Part shown: one piece after another, positions 17,126 to 26,206 of the stretch
Position numbering within the stretch: position 1 is the stretch's first letter
How the letters are laid out: every line of letters starts with the position of its first letter
From: Wohlfahrtiimonas larvae
Lineage (GTDB): Bacteria; Pseudomonadota; Gammaproteobacteria; Cardiobacteriales; Wohlfahrtiimonadaceae
Length of the DNA: 64,000 nt
Direction: 5' to 3'
Assembly: GCF_039543665.1 (NCBI RefSeq)
Contig: NZ_BAABKE010000005.1
Span: 62,001-126,000, forward strand
Position numbers and translations under genes: made by a program
Notes under the pieces: model-generated
What the model was told of the DNA's origin: nothing
The model's input: the letters and a program-made list of their open reading frames with translations, nothing else
The model's database searches: none

Positions 17126-19312
17126 ATGGAACCAATTAAGCTCCCTGAAGAAATGGCTCTCTGGAACGAAGCATTTTTTGCAAAAGTATCAGAGTTAGAG
17201 GCTCGTATAAGCCGATATATGACCAAAGCTGAAACAGCTAAGGTTCGAGAGGCATGCATTTTTGGAGCGTGGGCTCATCAAGGGCAATCTAGAAGCTCAG
17301 GTGAGCCTTATATTTTTCATCCCATTGAAGTCGCATTAATTTTAACGCTAGTGCAATTGGATATTCATTCCATTGTTGGTGCTGTTTTACATGATGTGAT
17401 CGAAGATACAGATATCACATTTGATGAAATTAAAGATAAATTTGGCCGAGAAACAGCAGAAATTGTGGATGGTGTCAGTAAACTGACTAAAATTCGTTTT
17501 AGTTCTAAATTAGAGGCAAAGGCTGAAAATTTTAGAAAGATGATTTTAGCAATGACCAAAGATTTGCGCGTCATTATGGTTAAGTTGGCGGACCGTTTAC
17601 ACAATATGCGAACATTAGGTGCTTTAGCGCCTTATAAGAAACGTAGAATTGCTCGTGATACTTTGGATATTTACACGCCTATTGCAGCGCGCTTAGGTAT
17701 GTTTGCATTACAAGTTGAGTTAGAAAATCTATGCTTTGAAAATATTTATCCGATGCGCTATCGAGTCTTGCAAGAGTTTGTGAATAAGAAGCGTATCTCT
17801 CAAGGTCCAACAGTTCAAACGATTCGTGAGGCCATTCAAGAAAAATTAGACATTGTTGGCATTTCTGCACGAATCTCTATTCGTGAAAAGCACAGTTGGA
17901 GTTTATATAAAAAACTTCAAAAGCGTGGTTCCACCAGTCAGCTATCAGATATTTTCTCCATTAGAGTAATTGTTAATAGTACAGATGAATGTTACCGAGT
18001 ATTAGGTATTGTTCATAGTTTGAATAAGCCAATCATTGGCCGCTTTAAAGATTTTATTGCTATTCCTAAAATCAATGGTTATCAGAGTTTGCATACCGTT
18101 GTTTTTGGCGCGAATATGCTACCTGTAGAAGTACAAATACGCACAAAAGAGATGCATATTATTGCAGAAGCAGGCGCAGCTGCGCATTGGCGTTATGGTG
18201 AGGCATATCGCGAACAAAATTATACAAAAAATAAGACTCGCGAATGGCTAGATTATGTAACAGAATTGCAAAATAGCATGCTGTCATCTGAAGAATTTAT
18301 GGCTTCTATGAAAGAGGATCTCTTTCCTTCAGAAATTTATGTCTTTACCCCTAATGGACGTATTATGGAATTGCCTAAAGGTTCAACTGCGGTTGATTTT
18401 GCATATGCAATTCATTCTGATATTGGTAATCATTGTATCTCAGCTAAAGTAGATGCAAAGTTTGCACCAATCTCTCAGGTATTGATTACTGGGCAAACAG
18501 TAGAAATTCAAACATCACAAAGTGCCCAGCCTAATCCTATGTGGCTAGAGTTTGTGAGAACAGCGAAAGCAAGATCGGCAATTCGTGGTTATCTTGGTAA
18601 GTTAAGCTATGATGATACAGTTGTGATTGGCCGTAACTTATTAGAAAATGCGATGAAGCAAAAAAATATTGCGTTGACACAATTGACAGATACAGTATTG
18701 GCACGTTTAGCAAAAGAGTTACAAGTTGAATCTGTTGAAGATATGTATGCTGGGATTGGTTCTGGCAAACGCCCTGCGTCATTCATTATCAATCGATTAG
18801 AAGCCCATGGCTTGGATGTTGAACAAGAATTTAAACATTCGCATTATACAGTTCAAAATAGTGATACAGTTGATGGTGCTGGTGGTCGTGAGTTAGTTTT
18901 TTGTGATAAATGTTATCCAATTCCAGGTGATAATATTATGGGCTATTGGCATCCACGCCAAGGTGAACTAGCTGTACATCGAACCGATTGTCATGTCGCT
19001 GTAGAGGCACTCAAACATTTAGAGCGCTGTTATCCTTTAGTTTGGAATCATAATAAAGATAGAGCTTTATTCCCCGTCCAACTTTATTTTGTCATTAAGA
19101 ATCAACGTGGTGTTATTGCAGAGATTACTAAAGAATTAGTAGAGATGGATGTTAATATTAATGACTTACGTACGCAGTCAATCAATGGTGATTTTAGCCA
19201 TATTTGGATGTTGATCCATGTGCCTGATAGAATTTTCTTAGCGAACGTATTTCGACATTTAAAAAAATTAGAAAATGTCGTACGAATAGGACGACAAAAC
19301 GACGAGGCTTGA
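17126..19312 (+). CDS. spoT: Bifunctional (p)ppGpp synthetase/hydrolase SpoT
   Basis: The 728-residue protein has an HD hydrolase domain (about 50-155, with HPIEVALIL and LHDVIEDT), a synthetase domain (about 235-345, with IPKINGYQSLHT and VEVQIRT), a TGS domain (EIYVFTPNGRIMELPKGST), and a C-terminal ACT domain. The HD residues are intact, so hydrolysis is expected. The synthetase also looks complete. I chose the ATG at 17126. An in-frame TTG at 17114 lies nearer rpoZ but has no better ribosome binding site. The sensor kinase starts 4 bases after its stop. Confidence 0.94.
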   Translation: MEPIKLPEEMALWNEAFFAKVSELEARISRYMTKAETAKVREACIFGAWAHQGQSRSSGEPYIFHPIEVALILTLVQLDIHSIVGAVLHDVIEDTDITFDEIKDKFGRETAEIVDGVSKLTKIRFSSKLEAKAENFRKMILAMTKDLRVIMVKLADRLHNMRTLGALAPYKKRRIARDTLDIYTPIAARLGMFALQVELENLCFENIYPMRYRVLQEFVNKKRISQGPTVQTIREAIQEKLDIVGISARISIREKHSWSLYKKLQKRGSTSQLSDIFSIRVIVNSTDECYRVLGIVHSLNKPIIGRFKDFIAIPKINGYQSLHTVVFGANMLPVEVQIRTKEMHIIAEAGAAAHWRYGEAYREQNYTKNKTREWLDYVTELQNSMLSSEEFMASMKEDLFPSEIYVFTPNGRIMELPKGSTAVDFAYAIHSDIGNHCISAKVDAKFAPISQVLITGQTVEIQTSQSAQPNPMWLEFVRTAKARSAIRGYLGKLSYDDTVVIGRNLLENAMKQKNIALTQLTDTVLARLAKELQVESVEDMYAGIGSGKRPASFIINRLEAHGLDVEQEFKHSHYTVQNSDTVDGAGGRELVFCDKCYPIPGDNIMGYWHPRQGELAVHRTDCHVAVEALKHLERCYPLVWNHNKDRALFPVQLYFVIKNQRGVIAEITKELVEMDVNINDLRTQSINGDFSHIWMLIHVPDRIFLANVFRHLKKLENVVRIGRQNDEA

Positions 19313-19316
19313 CTCA

Positions 19317-21653
19317 TTGGTTCGTGATTGGTTTGATAAAGATAAAGGTCGCTTTCGACTAGTAGTAACCGCCTGCATCCTGATTATCATGATGATGGGC
19401 ATGTACTTGTTTTTTAAATCATCTTCTGTGACCAAGAACCTTTCATACTCTTTATATGATTATTTTATAGAAAGTAAAGTTCAGCCTGCTGTTAAAGATA
19501 GCGATCTTGTTATGATCGTGATTGATGATAAAAGTATTCGAGCACTAGAAAAGATTTGGCCTTGGCCTAGAGCATATCATGCAGGATTAATTACTGAATT
19601 GACTCGTATGGGCGTAAAGGTTATTGCTTATGATATCCTTTTTACTGAAAGTAGCTCAAGCGATGCTATTTTAGCTAAAGCCATTGATAAACATGGGGCA
19701 GTTGTACTGCCTAAACCCTTATTTTTTTCATCGGATGGGCTAGTACCATTTGAAGATATCGCTCATTTTGGCCATGTTGAAGTGAATATTGATAGTGATG
19801 GCGTGGTGAGATCTGTCGATCCATATTTAGATGGTATGCGCAGTTTTTCTTTTGCTATATTGAATGCGTTGTCAGATGTTGATCCTAAACAGAAAACTGC
19901 ACGAGAATTGTATGCAGGTAATTTAAATGAACCGATTCGTTTTATTTATTCTTCAGAAAGAACATATCCTACTTATTCTTTTTCTGATGTTTTAATGGGA
20001 AGGATCGACCCTTCAGAATTTAAAGATAAGATTGTTTTTGTTGGTGTAAGTGCTACAGGTATTGGCGAACGCTTGAGAAGCTCATCATTACGTAACAGTA
20101 CATTTAAAACAGGCGTTGAAGTACAGGCATCTATTTTTGAAGCATTACGTAGTAAGGCTGTTACAGAGTATTCTAGTGGCTTATTTGACAGCATTGTCAC
20201 GATGGTATCCATTGTTATTATTGCATTGGTAGCAATTTTTGCTTCTCCATTGGTGACTGTAGGGTTTTTATTACTATATATTGGCTTTTTAACTTGTAGT
20301 ACATTCTTATTATTTTATTTCCAGAATTATTGGTATTCGCCGATCGCATTGGCATTTGCTATGATCAGCATTATCTTTTTGTATACTATTGCCCAGATTC
20401 ATGTGCGTTTAAAAGAAGCAAATCGTACTCTGAATTTAAATGTTGCAGATAGAACTAAAAAGCTTGTGATATCAAATTTGCGTTTAGCTCAAGAAATGAA
20501 TGAGAAAGAGAAAATCTGGGCAGATTTGAGAGATAGTGAAGAGCAACTTAAGGTTTTGCTGGATGGTTTGCAGATAGGTATTGTATCAACAGATGATGAA
20601 GGTCATTTGATTACTGCAAATAGTACTGCTTTGAATTTTTTTAATCTTCAAGTGGTTGAAGAGGCAGAAACATTAGAACATTATTTTAAATTTGATGTTG
20701 CTCATGGTGGCGCTCAGATTAATACTTTGGAAATTTTTAGAACATTGTTAAATGCTAGAGAATCAAGTCAATTAGAATGTGTTTTAGTCTCAAAAAACCC
20801 ACGATATAATGGTATTCCAACGGCATTATTATTTTCTCGTTTAAGCTCATCAGATCGTCAAAACAGTTTTGCTTGTATCATCCGAGATATCAGTGATCAA
20901 AAACGGGCAGAATTTATCACGCAAGAATTTGTGGCAACAGTATCACATGAGTTGCGAACACCGATTACTTCTATTAAAGGTTCTTTAGGTTTAATGAGTA
21001 GCGGTATTACAGGGGAAATTCCTGCAAAGGCACAAAAACTATTAGAACTAGCTTCCCGTAATAGTGAACGTTTATTAAGTCTTGTAAATGATATTTTGGA
21101 TATTCAAAAGATACAATTAGGGACTTTGGATTTTCATCTCAAAACAGTGGATATAGTGACTGTTGTACGTCAATCTGTAGAAGTAAATGAGTTATATGCT
21201 CAAAATTTAGGTGTTAAAATTATTTCTGAATTACCATCTTATCCTATTTATATTATGGGTGATTCTGATCGACTGACACAAGTGATGAGTAACTTACTAT
21301 CTAATGCAGCGAAATTTTCTAAGCCTGAAAGTCAAGTGGATGTTCGCGTTATATTAGAAGGCAAAAAAGTTCGTATAGAAATACAAGATTATGGTGTAGG
21401 TATCCCAGAAAGTTTTAAAGATAAAGTCTTTATGAAATTTGCCCAAGCTGATGATGCTAAGCATCGTTCTAAAGGAACTGGGCTGGGATTGAGTATTTCT
21501 AAAGCATTTATTGAAAGAATGGGTGGCACAATTCACTATGATTCAGTGGAAAATGTTGGCACAACATTCTATTTCTATTTACCACTGGCTTCTATGGAAG
21601 AAGTGACAAATTATATTTCAGATCAAAAAGCGAAAAAGGATATTTTCTTATGA
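19317..21653 (+). CDS. CHASE2-domain sensor histidine kinase
   Basis: This 778-residue membrane kinase begins with a hydrophobic span (about 13-33), then an extracellular CHASE2 domain (about 55-270, with VMIVIDDKSIRALEKIWPWP), then three closely spaced membrane spans (about 285-365), a short coiled coil, a PAS-like region (about 395-500), the HisKA box VSHELRTP with phospho-acceptor His544, and a HATPase domain with N, G1 (DYGVGIP) and G2 (GTGLGLSI) boxes. No receiver domain or response regulator is adjacent. The TTG start at 19317 is set by GAGG 9 bases upstream, and the next Met lies in the first span. It overlaps roxA by 4 bases (ATGA). The ligand is unknown. Confidence 0.85.
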   Translation: MVRDWFDKDKGRFRLVVTACILIIMMMGMYLFFKSSSVTKNLSYSLYDYFIESKVQPAVKDSDLVMIVIDDKSIRALEKIWPWPRAYHAGLITELTRMGVKVIAYDILFTESSSSDAILAKAIDKHGAVVLPKPLFFSSDGLVPFEDIAHFGHVEVNIDSDGVVRSVDPYLDGMRSFSFAILNALSDVDPKQKTARELYAGNLNEPIRFIYSSERTYPTYSFSDVLMGRIDPSEFKDKIVFVGVSATGIGERLRSSSLRNSTFKTGVEVQASIFEALRSKAVTEYSSGLFDSIVTMVSIVIIALVAIFASPLVTVGFLLLYIGFLTCSTFLLFYFQNYWYSPIALAFAMISIIFLYTIAQIHVRLKEANRTLNLNVADRTKKLVISNLRLAQEMNEKEKIWADLRDSEEQLKVLLDGLQIGIVSTDDEGHLITANSTALNFFNLQVVEEAETLEHYFKFDVAHGGAQINTLEIFRTLLNARESSQLECVLVSKNPRYNGIPTALLFSRLSSSDRQNSFACIIRDISDQKRAEFITQEFVATVSHELRTPITSIKGSLGLMSSGITGEIPAKAQKLLELASRNSERLLSLVNDILDIQKIQLGTLDFHLKTVDIVTVVRQSVEVNELYAQNLGVKIISELPSYPIYIMGDSDRLTQVMSNLLSNAAKFSKPESQVDVRVILEGKKVRIEIQDYGVGIPESFKDKVFMKFAQADDAKHRSKGTGLGLSISKAFIERMGGTIHYDSVENVGTTFYFYLPLASMEEVTNYISDQKAKKDIFL

Positions 21654-22867
21654 TCAAATCAAACAAACCTGTGAAAGTATTAGGTGGGTTGACGGCTGAA
21701 GAGTTTTTTAGAGATTATTGGCAGAAAAAACCTTTATTTGTGAAAAATGCATTTCAAGATTTTATAGATCCAATGACTCCTGATGAAATTGCAGGATTAA
21801 GCTGTGAAGACGGTGTTCCCTCACGTTTTGTATTTGAAGAGCGCAATTGGGAATTAAAATGTGGACCTTTTGCTGAGCAAGATTTTGCTAATTTACCTGA
21901 GAAAAAATGGGTATTGTTGGTGAATGATGTGGAAAAATTTATGCCACAAATGCGCGTTTTATCTGATCCTTTTAATTTTATTCCTGAATGGCGCATGGAT
22001 GATCTTCAAGTTAGCTATGCTGTGGATGAAGGCACTGTAGGCGCACACTGGGATGATTATGATGTATTTTTGATTCAAGGTATGGGTAAAAAGAAATGGC
22101 AAATTAGTTATGATGAAGTTTCTGAAAATGATTTTGTAGAAGGTTTACCTATCCGTTTGATTGAAAAGTTTAATGTTCATGAAGAGTGGATTGTAGAACC
22201 GGGTGATTTGTTGTATCTACCGCCAAGAATTGGGCACTTTGGTGTTGCAATTGGTGAAAGTATGACTTGGTCAGTAGGTTTTAGAGCGCCTAAGCATCGT
22301 GAGATGATTCATGATTTTGTGGAAGATATTATTCAATTTACCGGTTCAGATGTACGTTATTCAGATTCTGACTTAGTATCTCGCGAGTTTTCAACCGAGT
22401 TGAGTGATGATGACATTGATCGTGTGATGAAAGTAATTCAAGAAGGTTTATCTTATAATCGTGATTTGGTTGCGGATTGGTTTGGCCGTTTCATGAGTGA
22501 ATGTAAGGAAGGGCAAGAGCCTGAAACTTTGGATGAAGAATTTAGCCAAGATGAAATTCAGGGATTATTGGAAGATGGCGCAGATATTGAACGCGTACCA
22601 ACAGTTTCTTTATATTTCAGAGAAACAGTAGATGAAGTTGTGATGTATGCGAATGGGGAATGTTTTGCATTAGATAAAAAACATACGAAATTGGTTCAAT
22701 TCTTATGTGAGAATCGTCAATATAGTCCAGGTAAAATGTTGCAATTTTTGAAAGATGAAGTGGCAGCAGAGTTTGTGGTGGATTTAGTCAACCAAGGTAT
22801 CTTGGCATTTTTTGATGCAGATGACCATGATCATGAATGCGATGAGGATTGCGATCATGATCACTAA
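21650..22867 (+). CDS. roxA: Ribosomal protein L16 arginine hydroxylase RoxA (YcfD-like)
   Basis: This 405-residue JmjC/cupin oxygenase has the iron ligands His133, Asp135 (AHWDDYDVF) and His196 (GHFG) and the 2-oxoglutarate region, followed by the winged-helix C-terminal half seen in ribosomal oxygenases. RoxA hydroxylates an arginine of 50S protein L16. The protein ends in an unusual tail rich in His, Asp, Glu and Cys (about 391-405, with DHDHECDEDCDHDH) that looks able to bind metal. It overlaps the kinase gene by 4 bases and the DUF192 gene by 11. Confidence 0.88.
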   Translation: MIKSNKPVKVLGGLTAEEFFRDYWQKKPLFVKNAFQDFIDPMTPDEIAGLSCEDGVPSRFVFEERNWELKCGPFAEQDFANLPEKKWVLLVNDVEKFMPQMRVLSDPFNFIPEWRMDDLQVSYAVDEGTVGAHWDDYDVFLIQGMGKKKWQISYDEVSENDFVEGLPIRLIEKFNVHEEWIVEPGDLLYLPPRIGHFGVAIGESMTWSVGFRAPKHREMIHDFVEDIIQFTGSDVRYSDSDLVSREFSTELSDDDIDRVMKVIQEGLSYNRDLVADWFGRFMSECKEGQEPETLDEEFSQDEIQGLLEDGADIERVPTVSLYFRETVDEVVMYANGECFALDKKHTKLVQFLCENRQYSPGKMLQFLKDEVAAEFVVDLVNQGILAFFDADDHDHECDEDCDHDH

Positions 22868-23333
22868 TTGGAAACAAAGATCAGTAGCACTATTGACGTT
22901 ATCTTTAACATTTGCAACGGCTGGTGAGTTTTGGCAAGAACGCAATGAGCAGCATGGGCAATCACATTTGCCTTTGGCGGATATTGTGATCAATGATAAA
23001 ACCATTCAGGTTGAGTTAGCAACCACAACAAGAACGCAAGCTTATGGCTTAATGAATCGTTTGATTTTGCCAGAAAATCAAGGGATGTTGTTTGTATTTA
23101 ACCAAACTCAGCCATTGAGTTTTTGGATGAAGAATACAAAGATACCTTTAGATATTCTGTATTTTGATGAAGAAGGTAGATTGGTTGATTTTGCAGAAGC
23201 TGTGCCATGTTTAAATGATCCTTGTCCATCTTATCCTTCAAAAGTACAAGGCAAATATGTGCTTGAAATTGGTAAAGGTGAGCGTAAACGCTTGGGCATT
23301 GAAATTGGTGATCAGTTGAAAAAGATAGATTAG
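22857..23333 (+). CDS. DUF192 family exported protein
   Basis: The 158-residue protein has an N-terminal hydrophobic signal (MITNWKQRSVALLTLSLTFA) and the DUF192 core (about 40-155) with RTQAYGLMNR, GMLFVF and FWMKNTKIPLDILYFD. The family's biochemical role is not known. The ATG at 22857 is set by GAGG 9 bases before it, inside the roxA tail region. In-frame upstream ATGs lie in the His-rich repeat and lack a signal peptide. It is the fifth gene of the gmk-to-DUF192 run. Confidence 0.82.
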   Translation: MITNWKQRSVALLTLSLTFATAGEFWQERNEQHGQSHLPLADIVINDKTIQVELATTTRTQAYGLMNRLILPENQGMLFVFNQTQPLSFWMKNTKIPLDILYFDEEGRLVDFAEAVPCLNDPCPSYPSKVQGKYVLEIGKGERKRLGIEIGDQLKKID

Positions 23334-23427
23334 GCTTTTGTTTTAACAAAAACATCGGTATAATTGTCATCAATTATGCTGTCATCGCCATTGACACAAT
23401 ATTATTTTATTTGGAGTTTTGTACTTT

Positions 23428-23694
23428 ATGTTAACAACAGAAAAAAAAGCAGCAATCGTTGCTGAGTTCGCACGCGGCGAAAACGACACAGGTTCTCCTG
23501 AAGTTCAAGTTGCACTTTTAACTAATAACATCAATGCATTGCGTGCTCATTTTGATGCTCATAAAAAAGATCATCACTCACGTCGTGGTTTGTTGCAAAT
23601 GGTTAACCAACGTCGTAAATTGTTGGATTACTTGAAGCGTAAAGATTTAGCGCGTTATCAAACTTTGATTGAGCGTTTACAATTACGTCGCTAA
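23428..23694 (+). CDS. rpsO: 30S ribosomal protein S15
   Basis: This 88-residue protein starts MLTTEKKAAIVAEFA and carries the S15 signature GSPEVQVALLTNNI and HHSRRGLLQMVNQRRKLLDYL. It binds 16S rRNA helices 20-22. The ATG at 23428 is used; an earlier in-frame TTG adds three residues and is too near GGAG. A terminator and then a structured leader and pnp follow. Confidence 0.97.
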   Translation: MLTTEKKAAIVAEFARGENDTGSPEVQVALLTNNINALRAHFDAHKKDHHSRRGLLQMVNQRRKLLDYLKRKDLARYQTLIERLQLRR

Positions 23695-23728
23695 TATTGA
23701 ATATTATGCGTATGAATATGTAGTGAAT

Positions 23729-23760
23729 AGCCCTTGCAGTTTATCTGTAAGGGCTTTCAT
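23729..23760 (+). terminator. Terminator after rpsO
   Basis: AGCCCTTGCAG (23729-23739) pairs with CTGTAAGGGCT (23745-23755), 11 bp with one G-T pair and a 5-nt loop, then TTTCATT. The weak T-run suggests partial readthrough into pnp, as in E. coli. Confidence 0.75.
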
Positions 23761-23783
23761 TATTGAGTGGTAAAAGGGTTTTG

Positions 23784-23875
23784 AAGGGTTCTGACAGAGC
23801 ATTTTTATATTAAAGGATGCTTCATAAAAAGTATATGTGATGAAGTGATTCAGAGAATGTTTTGTCAGCTCCCTT
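23784..23875 (+). promoter_or_regulatory. pnp leader stem-loop (candidate RNase III/PNPase autoregulation site)
   Basis: The arms 23784-23803 and 23856-23875 pair over 20 positions with one 2-nt internal loop and two G-T pairs (core AAGGG, CTGACA, CATT). An inner hairpin with CTTCAT and ATGAAG lies between them. It ends 52 bases before the pnp ATG. E. coli pnp is controlled by RNase III cutting a leader stem that PNPase then removes. Confidence 0.7.
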
Positions 23876-23927
23876 GGTATCAAAAACTTTTACCAAAATT
23901 TGTTTAAAACTTATAAAGGTAAAAATA

Positions 23928-26033
23928 ATGGAATTAAAAGCTATTAAAAAAGAATTTATGTATGGCAATCAAAAGGTTGTCTTAGAAGTTGGTGAAATTG
24001 CTCGCCAAGCAAATGCTGCAGTTATGGTTGATGTAGAAGGTACAGTTGTATTCGTTACATGTGTTGCTTCTACAAAGTTTGATCCTACTCGTGATTTCTT
24101 TCCATTAACTGTGAACTACCAAGAGCGCACATATGCAGCTGGTAAAATTCCTGGCGGTTTTTTCCGTCGTGAAGGACGCCCTTCCGAAGGTGAAACATTG
24201 ATCGCACGTTTAATCGATCGTCCATTGCGCCCATTGTTTGCAGATGGTTTCACAAACGAAACTCAAGTTATTGCAACTGTTGTTTCAATTAATCCAGAAG
24301 TGAATCCAGATATTCCTGCAATGATTGGTGCATCAGCGGCTGTATCATTAGCAGGTTTACCATTCGAAGGTCCTTTAGGTGCTGCGCGTGTTGGTTATGA
24401 CAATGGTGAATACTTGTTGAACCCATCTAAAGAACAATTGGCAACATCTAAATTAGATTTGGTGGTTGCGGGTACTAAAGATGCAGTGTTGATGGTTGAA
24501 TCAGAAGCTGAATTATTGAGCGAAGATGTAATGCTAGGTGCAGTAATGTTCGGCCATGAAGCAATGCAAGTTGTGGTAGATAATATCAATGCATTATGTG
24601 CAGAAGTTGGTGTTACTAAATTTGAATACGAAACTGTAGAGAAAAATGCTGAATTAGAAGCAGCAGTTAAAGCATTTGCCACAGATAAATTAGAAGCAGC
24701 CTATACAATTTCTGTGAAAGCAGATCGTTATGCTGCAATTGATGCATTACGTGCTGAAGCAATTGAAGCATTGATTACAGAAGAAAATGGTTACACAAAA
24801 GATGCAATTAATGCTGTAATTGATGATATGAGCTATCGTTTAGTTCGTGATCATATCTTGGATGGCAAGCCACGTATCGATGGCCGTGATACAACAACTG
24901 TTCGTCCAATCATTTCTCGAGTTGGTGTTTTACCTCGTACTCACGGTTCTGCATTGTTTACACGTGGTGAAACTCAAGCATTAGTTGTAACAACTTTGGG
25001 TACAGATCGTGATGCACAAATCATTGATGCATTAGATGGTGAATATAAAGACAAATTCTTGTTCCATTACAACTTCCCTCCATATTCTGTAGGTGAAACT
25101 GGTATGGTTGGTTCACCTAAGCGTCGTGAAATTGGTCATGGTCGTTTAGCAAAGCGTGGTGTTCAAGCTGTATTGCCAAGTATGGAAGAATACCCATACA
25201 CAGTACGTGTTGTTTCTGAAATTACTGAATCTAACGGTTCAAGCTCAATGGCATCAGTTTGTGGTGCATCATTGTCATTGATGGATGCAGGTGTTCCTTT
25301 GAAAGCGCCAGTAGCTGGTATCGCAATGGGCTTGATCAAAGAAGGTGATCGTTTTGCTGTATTGACAGATATCTTAGGTGATGAAGATCATTTAGGCGAT
25401 ATGGACTTTAAAGTAGCAGGTACAACGGATGGTATCTCTGCACTTCAAATGGATATCAAAATCACAGGTATCACGAAAGAAATTATGGAACAAGCATTAG
25501 CACAAGCTAAAGTTGCACGTTTACATATCATCAACGAAATGAGCAGCACGTTGAATACTTCACGTGAAGAAATTTCTGAATTTGCACCACGTTTCACAAT
25601 TTTCCGCATCAATCCTGATAAGATCCGTGATGTTATCGGTAAAGGTGGCGTAACAATTCGTGGTATCACTGAAGAAACTGGCGCGGTAATCGAAATTGAA
25701 GATGACGGTACAATTAAAATTGCTGCATCTAACGCTGATCAAGCAGCAGAAGCTAAGAAGCGCATTGAAGAAATTACAGCTGATATCGAAGTGGGTAAAA
25801 TTTATGAGTCACCAATCGTTCGCATCATGGACTTTGGTGCATTCGTTAACTTAATGCCTGGCCGTGATGGTATGGTTCACGTTTCTCAGATTCCTTCTGA
25901 AGAGCGTATCCAAAACGTATCTGATCACTTGAAAGTTGGCCAAGTTGTACGTGTAAAAGTATTAGAAATTGATAAGCAGGGCCGTATCCGTTTAACAATG
26001 AAAGATGTAGATACCGGCTGCTCAATAAATTAA
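23928..26033 (+). CDS. pnp: Polyribonucleotide nucleotidyltransferase (PNPase)
   Basis: The 701-residue enzyme degrades RNA 3'-5' by phosphorolysis and is part of the degradosome. It has two RNase PH domains, the second with the catalytic Asp pair in LGDEDHLGDMDFKVAG, an alpha-helical linker, a KH domain (FRINPDKIRDVIGKGG) and an S1 domain (GKIYESPIVRIMDFGAFVNL). The C-terminus stops shortly after S1, with no long tail. I chose the ATG at 23928. An upstream in-frame start would run through the leader stem. Confidence 0.97.
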   Translation: MELKAIKKEFMYGNQKVVLEVGEIARQANAAVMVDVEGTVVFVTCVASTKFDPTRDFFPLTVNYQERTYAAGKIPGGFFRREGRPSEGETLIARLIDRPLRPLFADGFTNETQVIATVVSINPEVNPDIPAMIGASAAVSLAGLPFEGPLGAARVGYDNGEYLLNPSKEQLATSKLDLVVAGTKDAVLMVESEAELLSEDVMLGAVMFGHEAMQVVVDNINALCAEVGVTKFEYETVEKNAELEAAVKAFATDKLEAAYTISVKADRYAAIDALRAEAIEALITEENGYTKDAINAVIDDMSYRLVRDHILDGKPRIDGRDTTTVRPIISRVGVLPRTHGSALFTRGETQALVVTTLGTDRDAQIIDALDGEYKDKFLFHYNFPPYSVGETGMVGSPKRREIGHGRLAKRGVQAVLPSMEEYPYTVRVVSEITESNGSSSMASVCGASLSLMDAGVPLKAPVAGIAMGLIKEGDRFAVLTDILGDEDHLGDMDFKVAGTTDGISALQMDIKITGITKEIMEQALAQAKVARLHIINEMSSTLNTSREEISEFAPRFTIFRINPDKIRDVIGKGGVTIRGITEETGAVIEIEDDGTIKIAASNADQAAEAKKRIEEITADIEVGKIYESPIVRIMDFGAFVNLMPGRDGMVHVSQIPSEERIQNVSDHLKVGQVVRVKVLEIDKQGRIRLTMKDVDTGCSIN

Positions 26034-26047
26034 TGTGATAGTATGAT

Positions 26048-26073
26048 AAACCGAGAGTAATCTCGGTTTTTTT
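26048..26073 (+). terminator. Terminator after pnp
   Basis: AAACCGAGA/TCTCGGTTT (26048-26056 with 26061-26069) with a GTAA loop and a run of seven T. Confidence 0.9.
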
Positions 26074-26206
26074 ATGTCAATAATTCATCTAAAATTATTG
26101 ATTTAAATTTTATAATCATTACGATAAGATTTTTTATGTAAACATTTGTAATATAATTGATATCATCTACCTATATACTCAAAGATATAAAAGGAATGAG
26201 TCCTTT

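Noticed and set aside
22812..22856. Start of the DUF192 protein at an upstream in-frame ATG
   Set aside because: This part reads through the roxA His-rich tail in another frame, gives a Met/Ile-rich leader without a normal signal peptide, and lacks a ribosome binding site. The ATG at 22857 has GAGG at a good distance.
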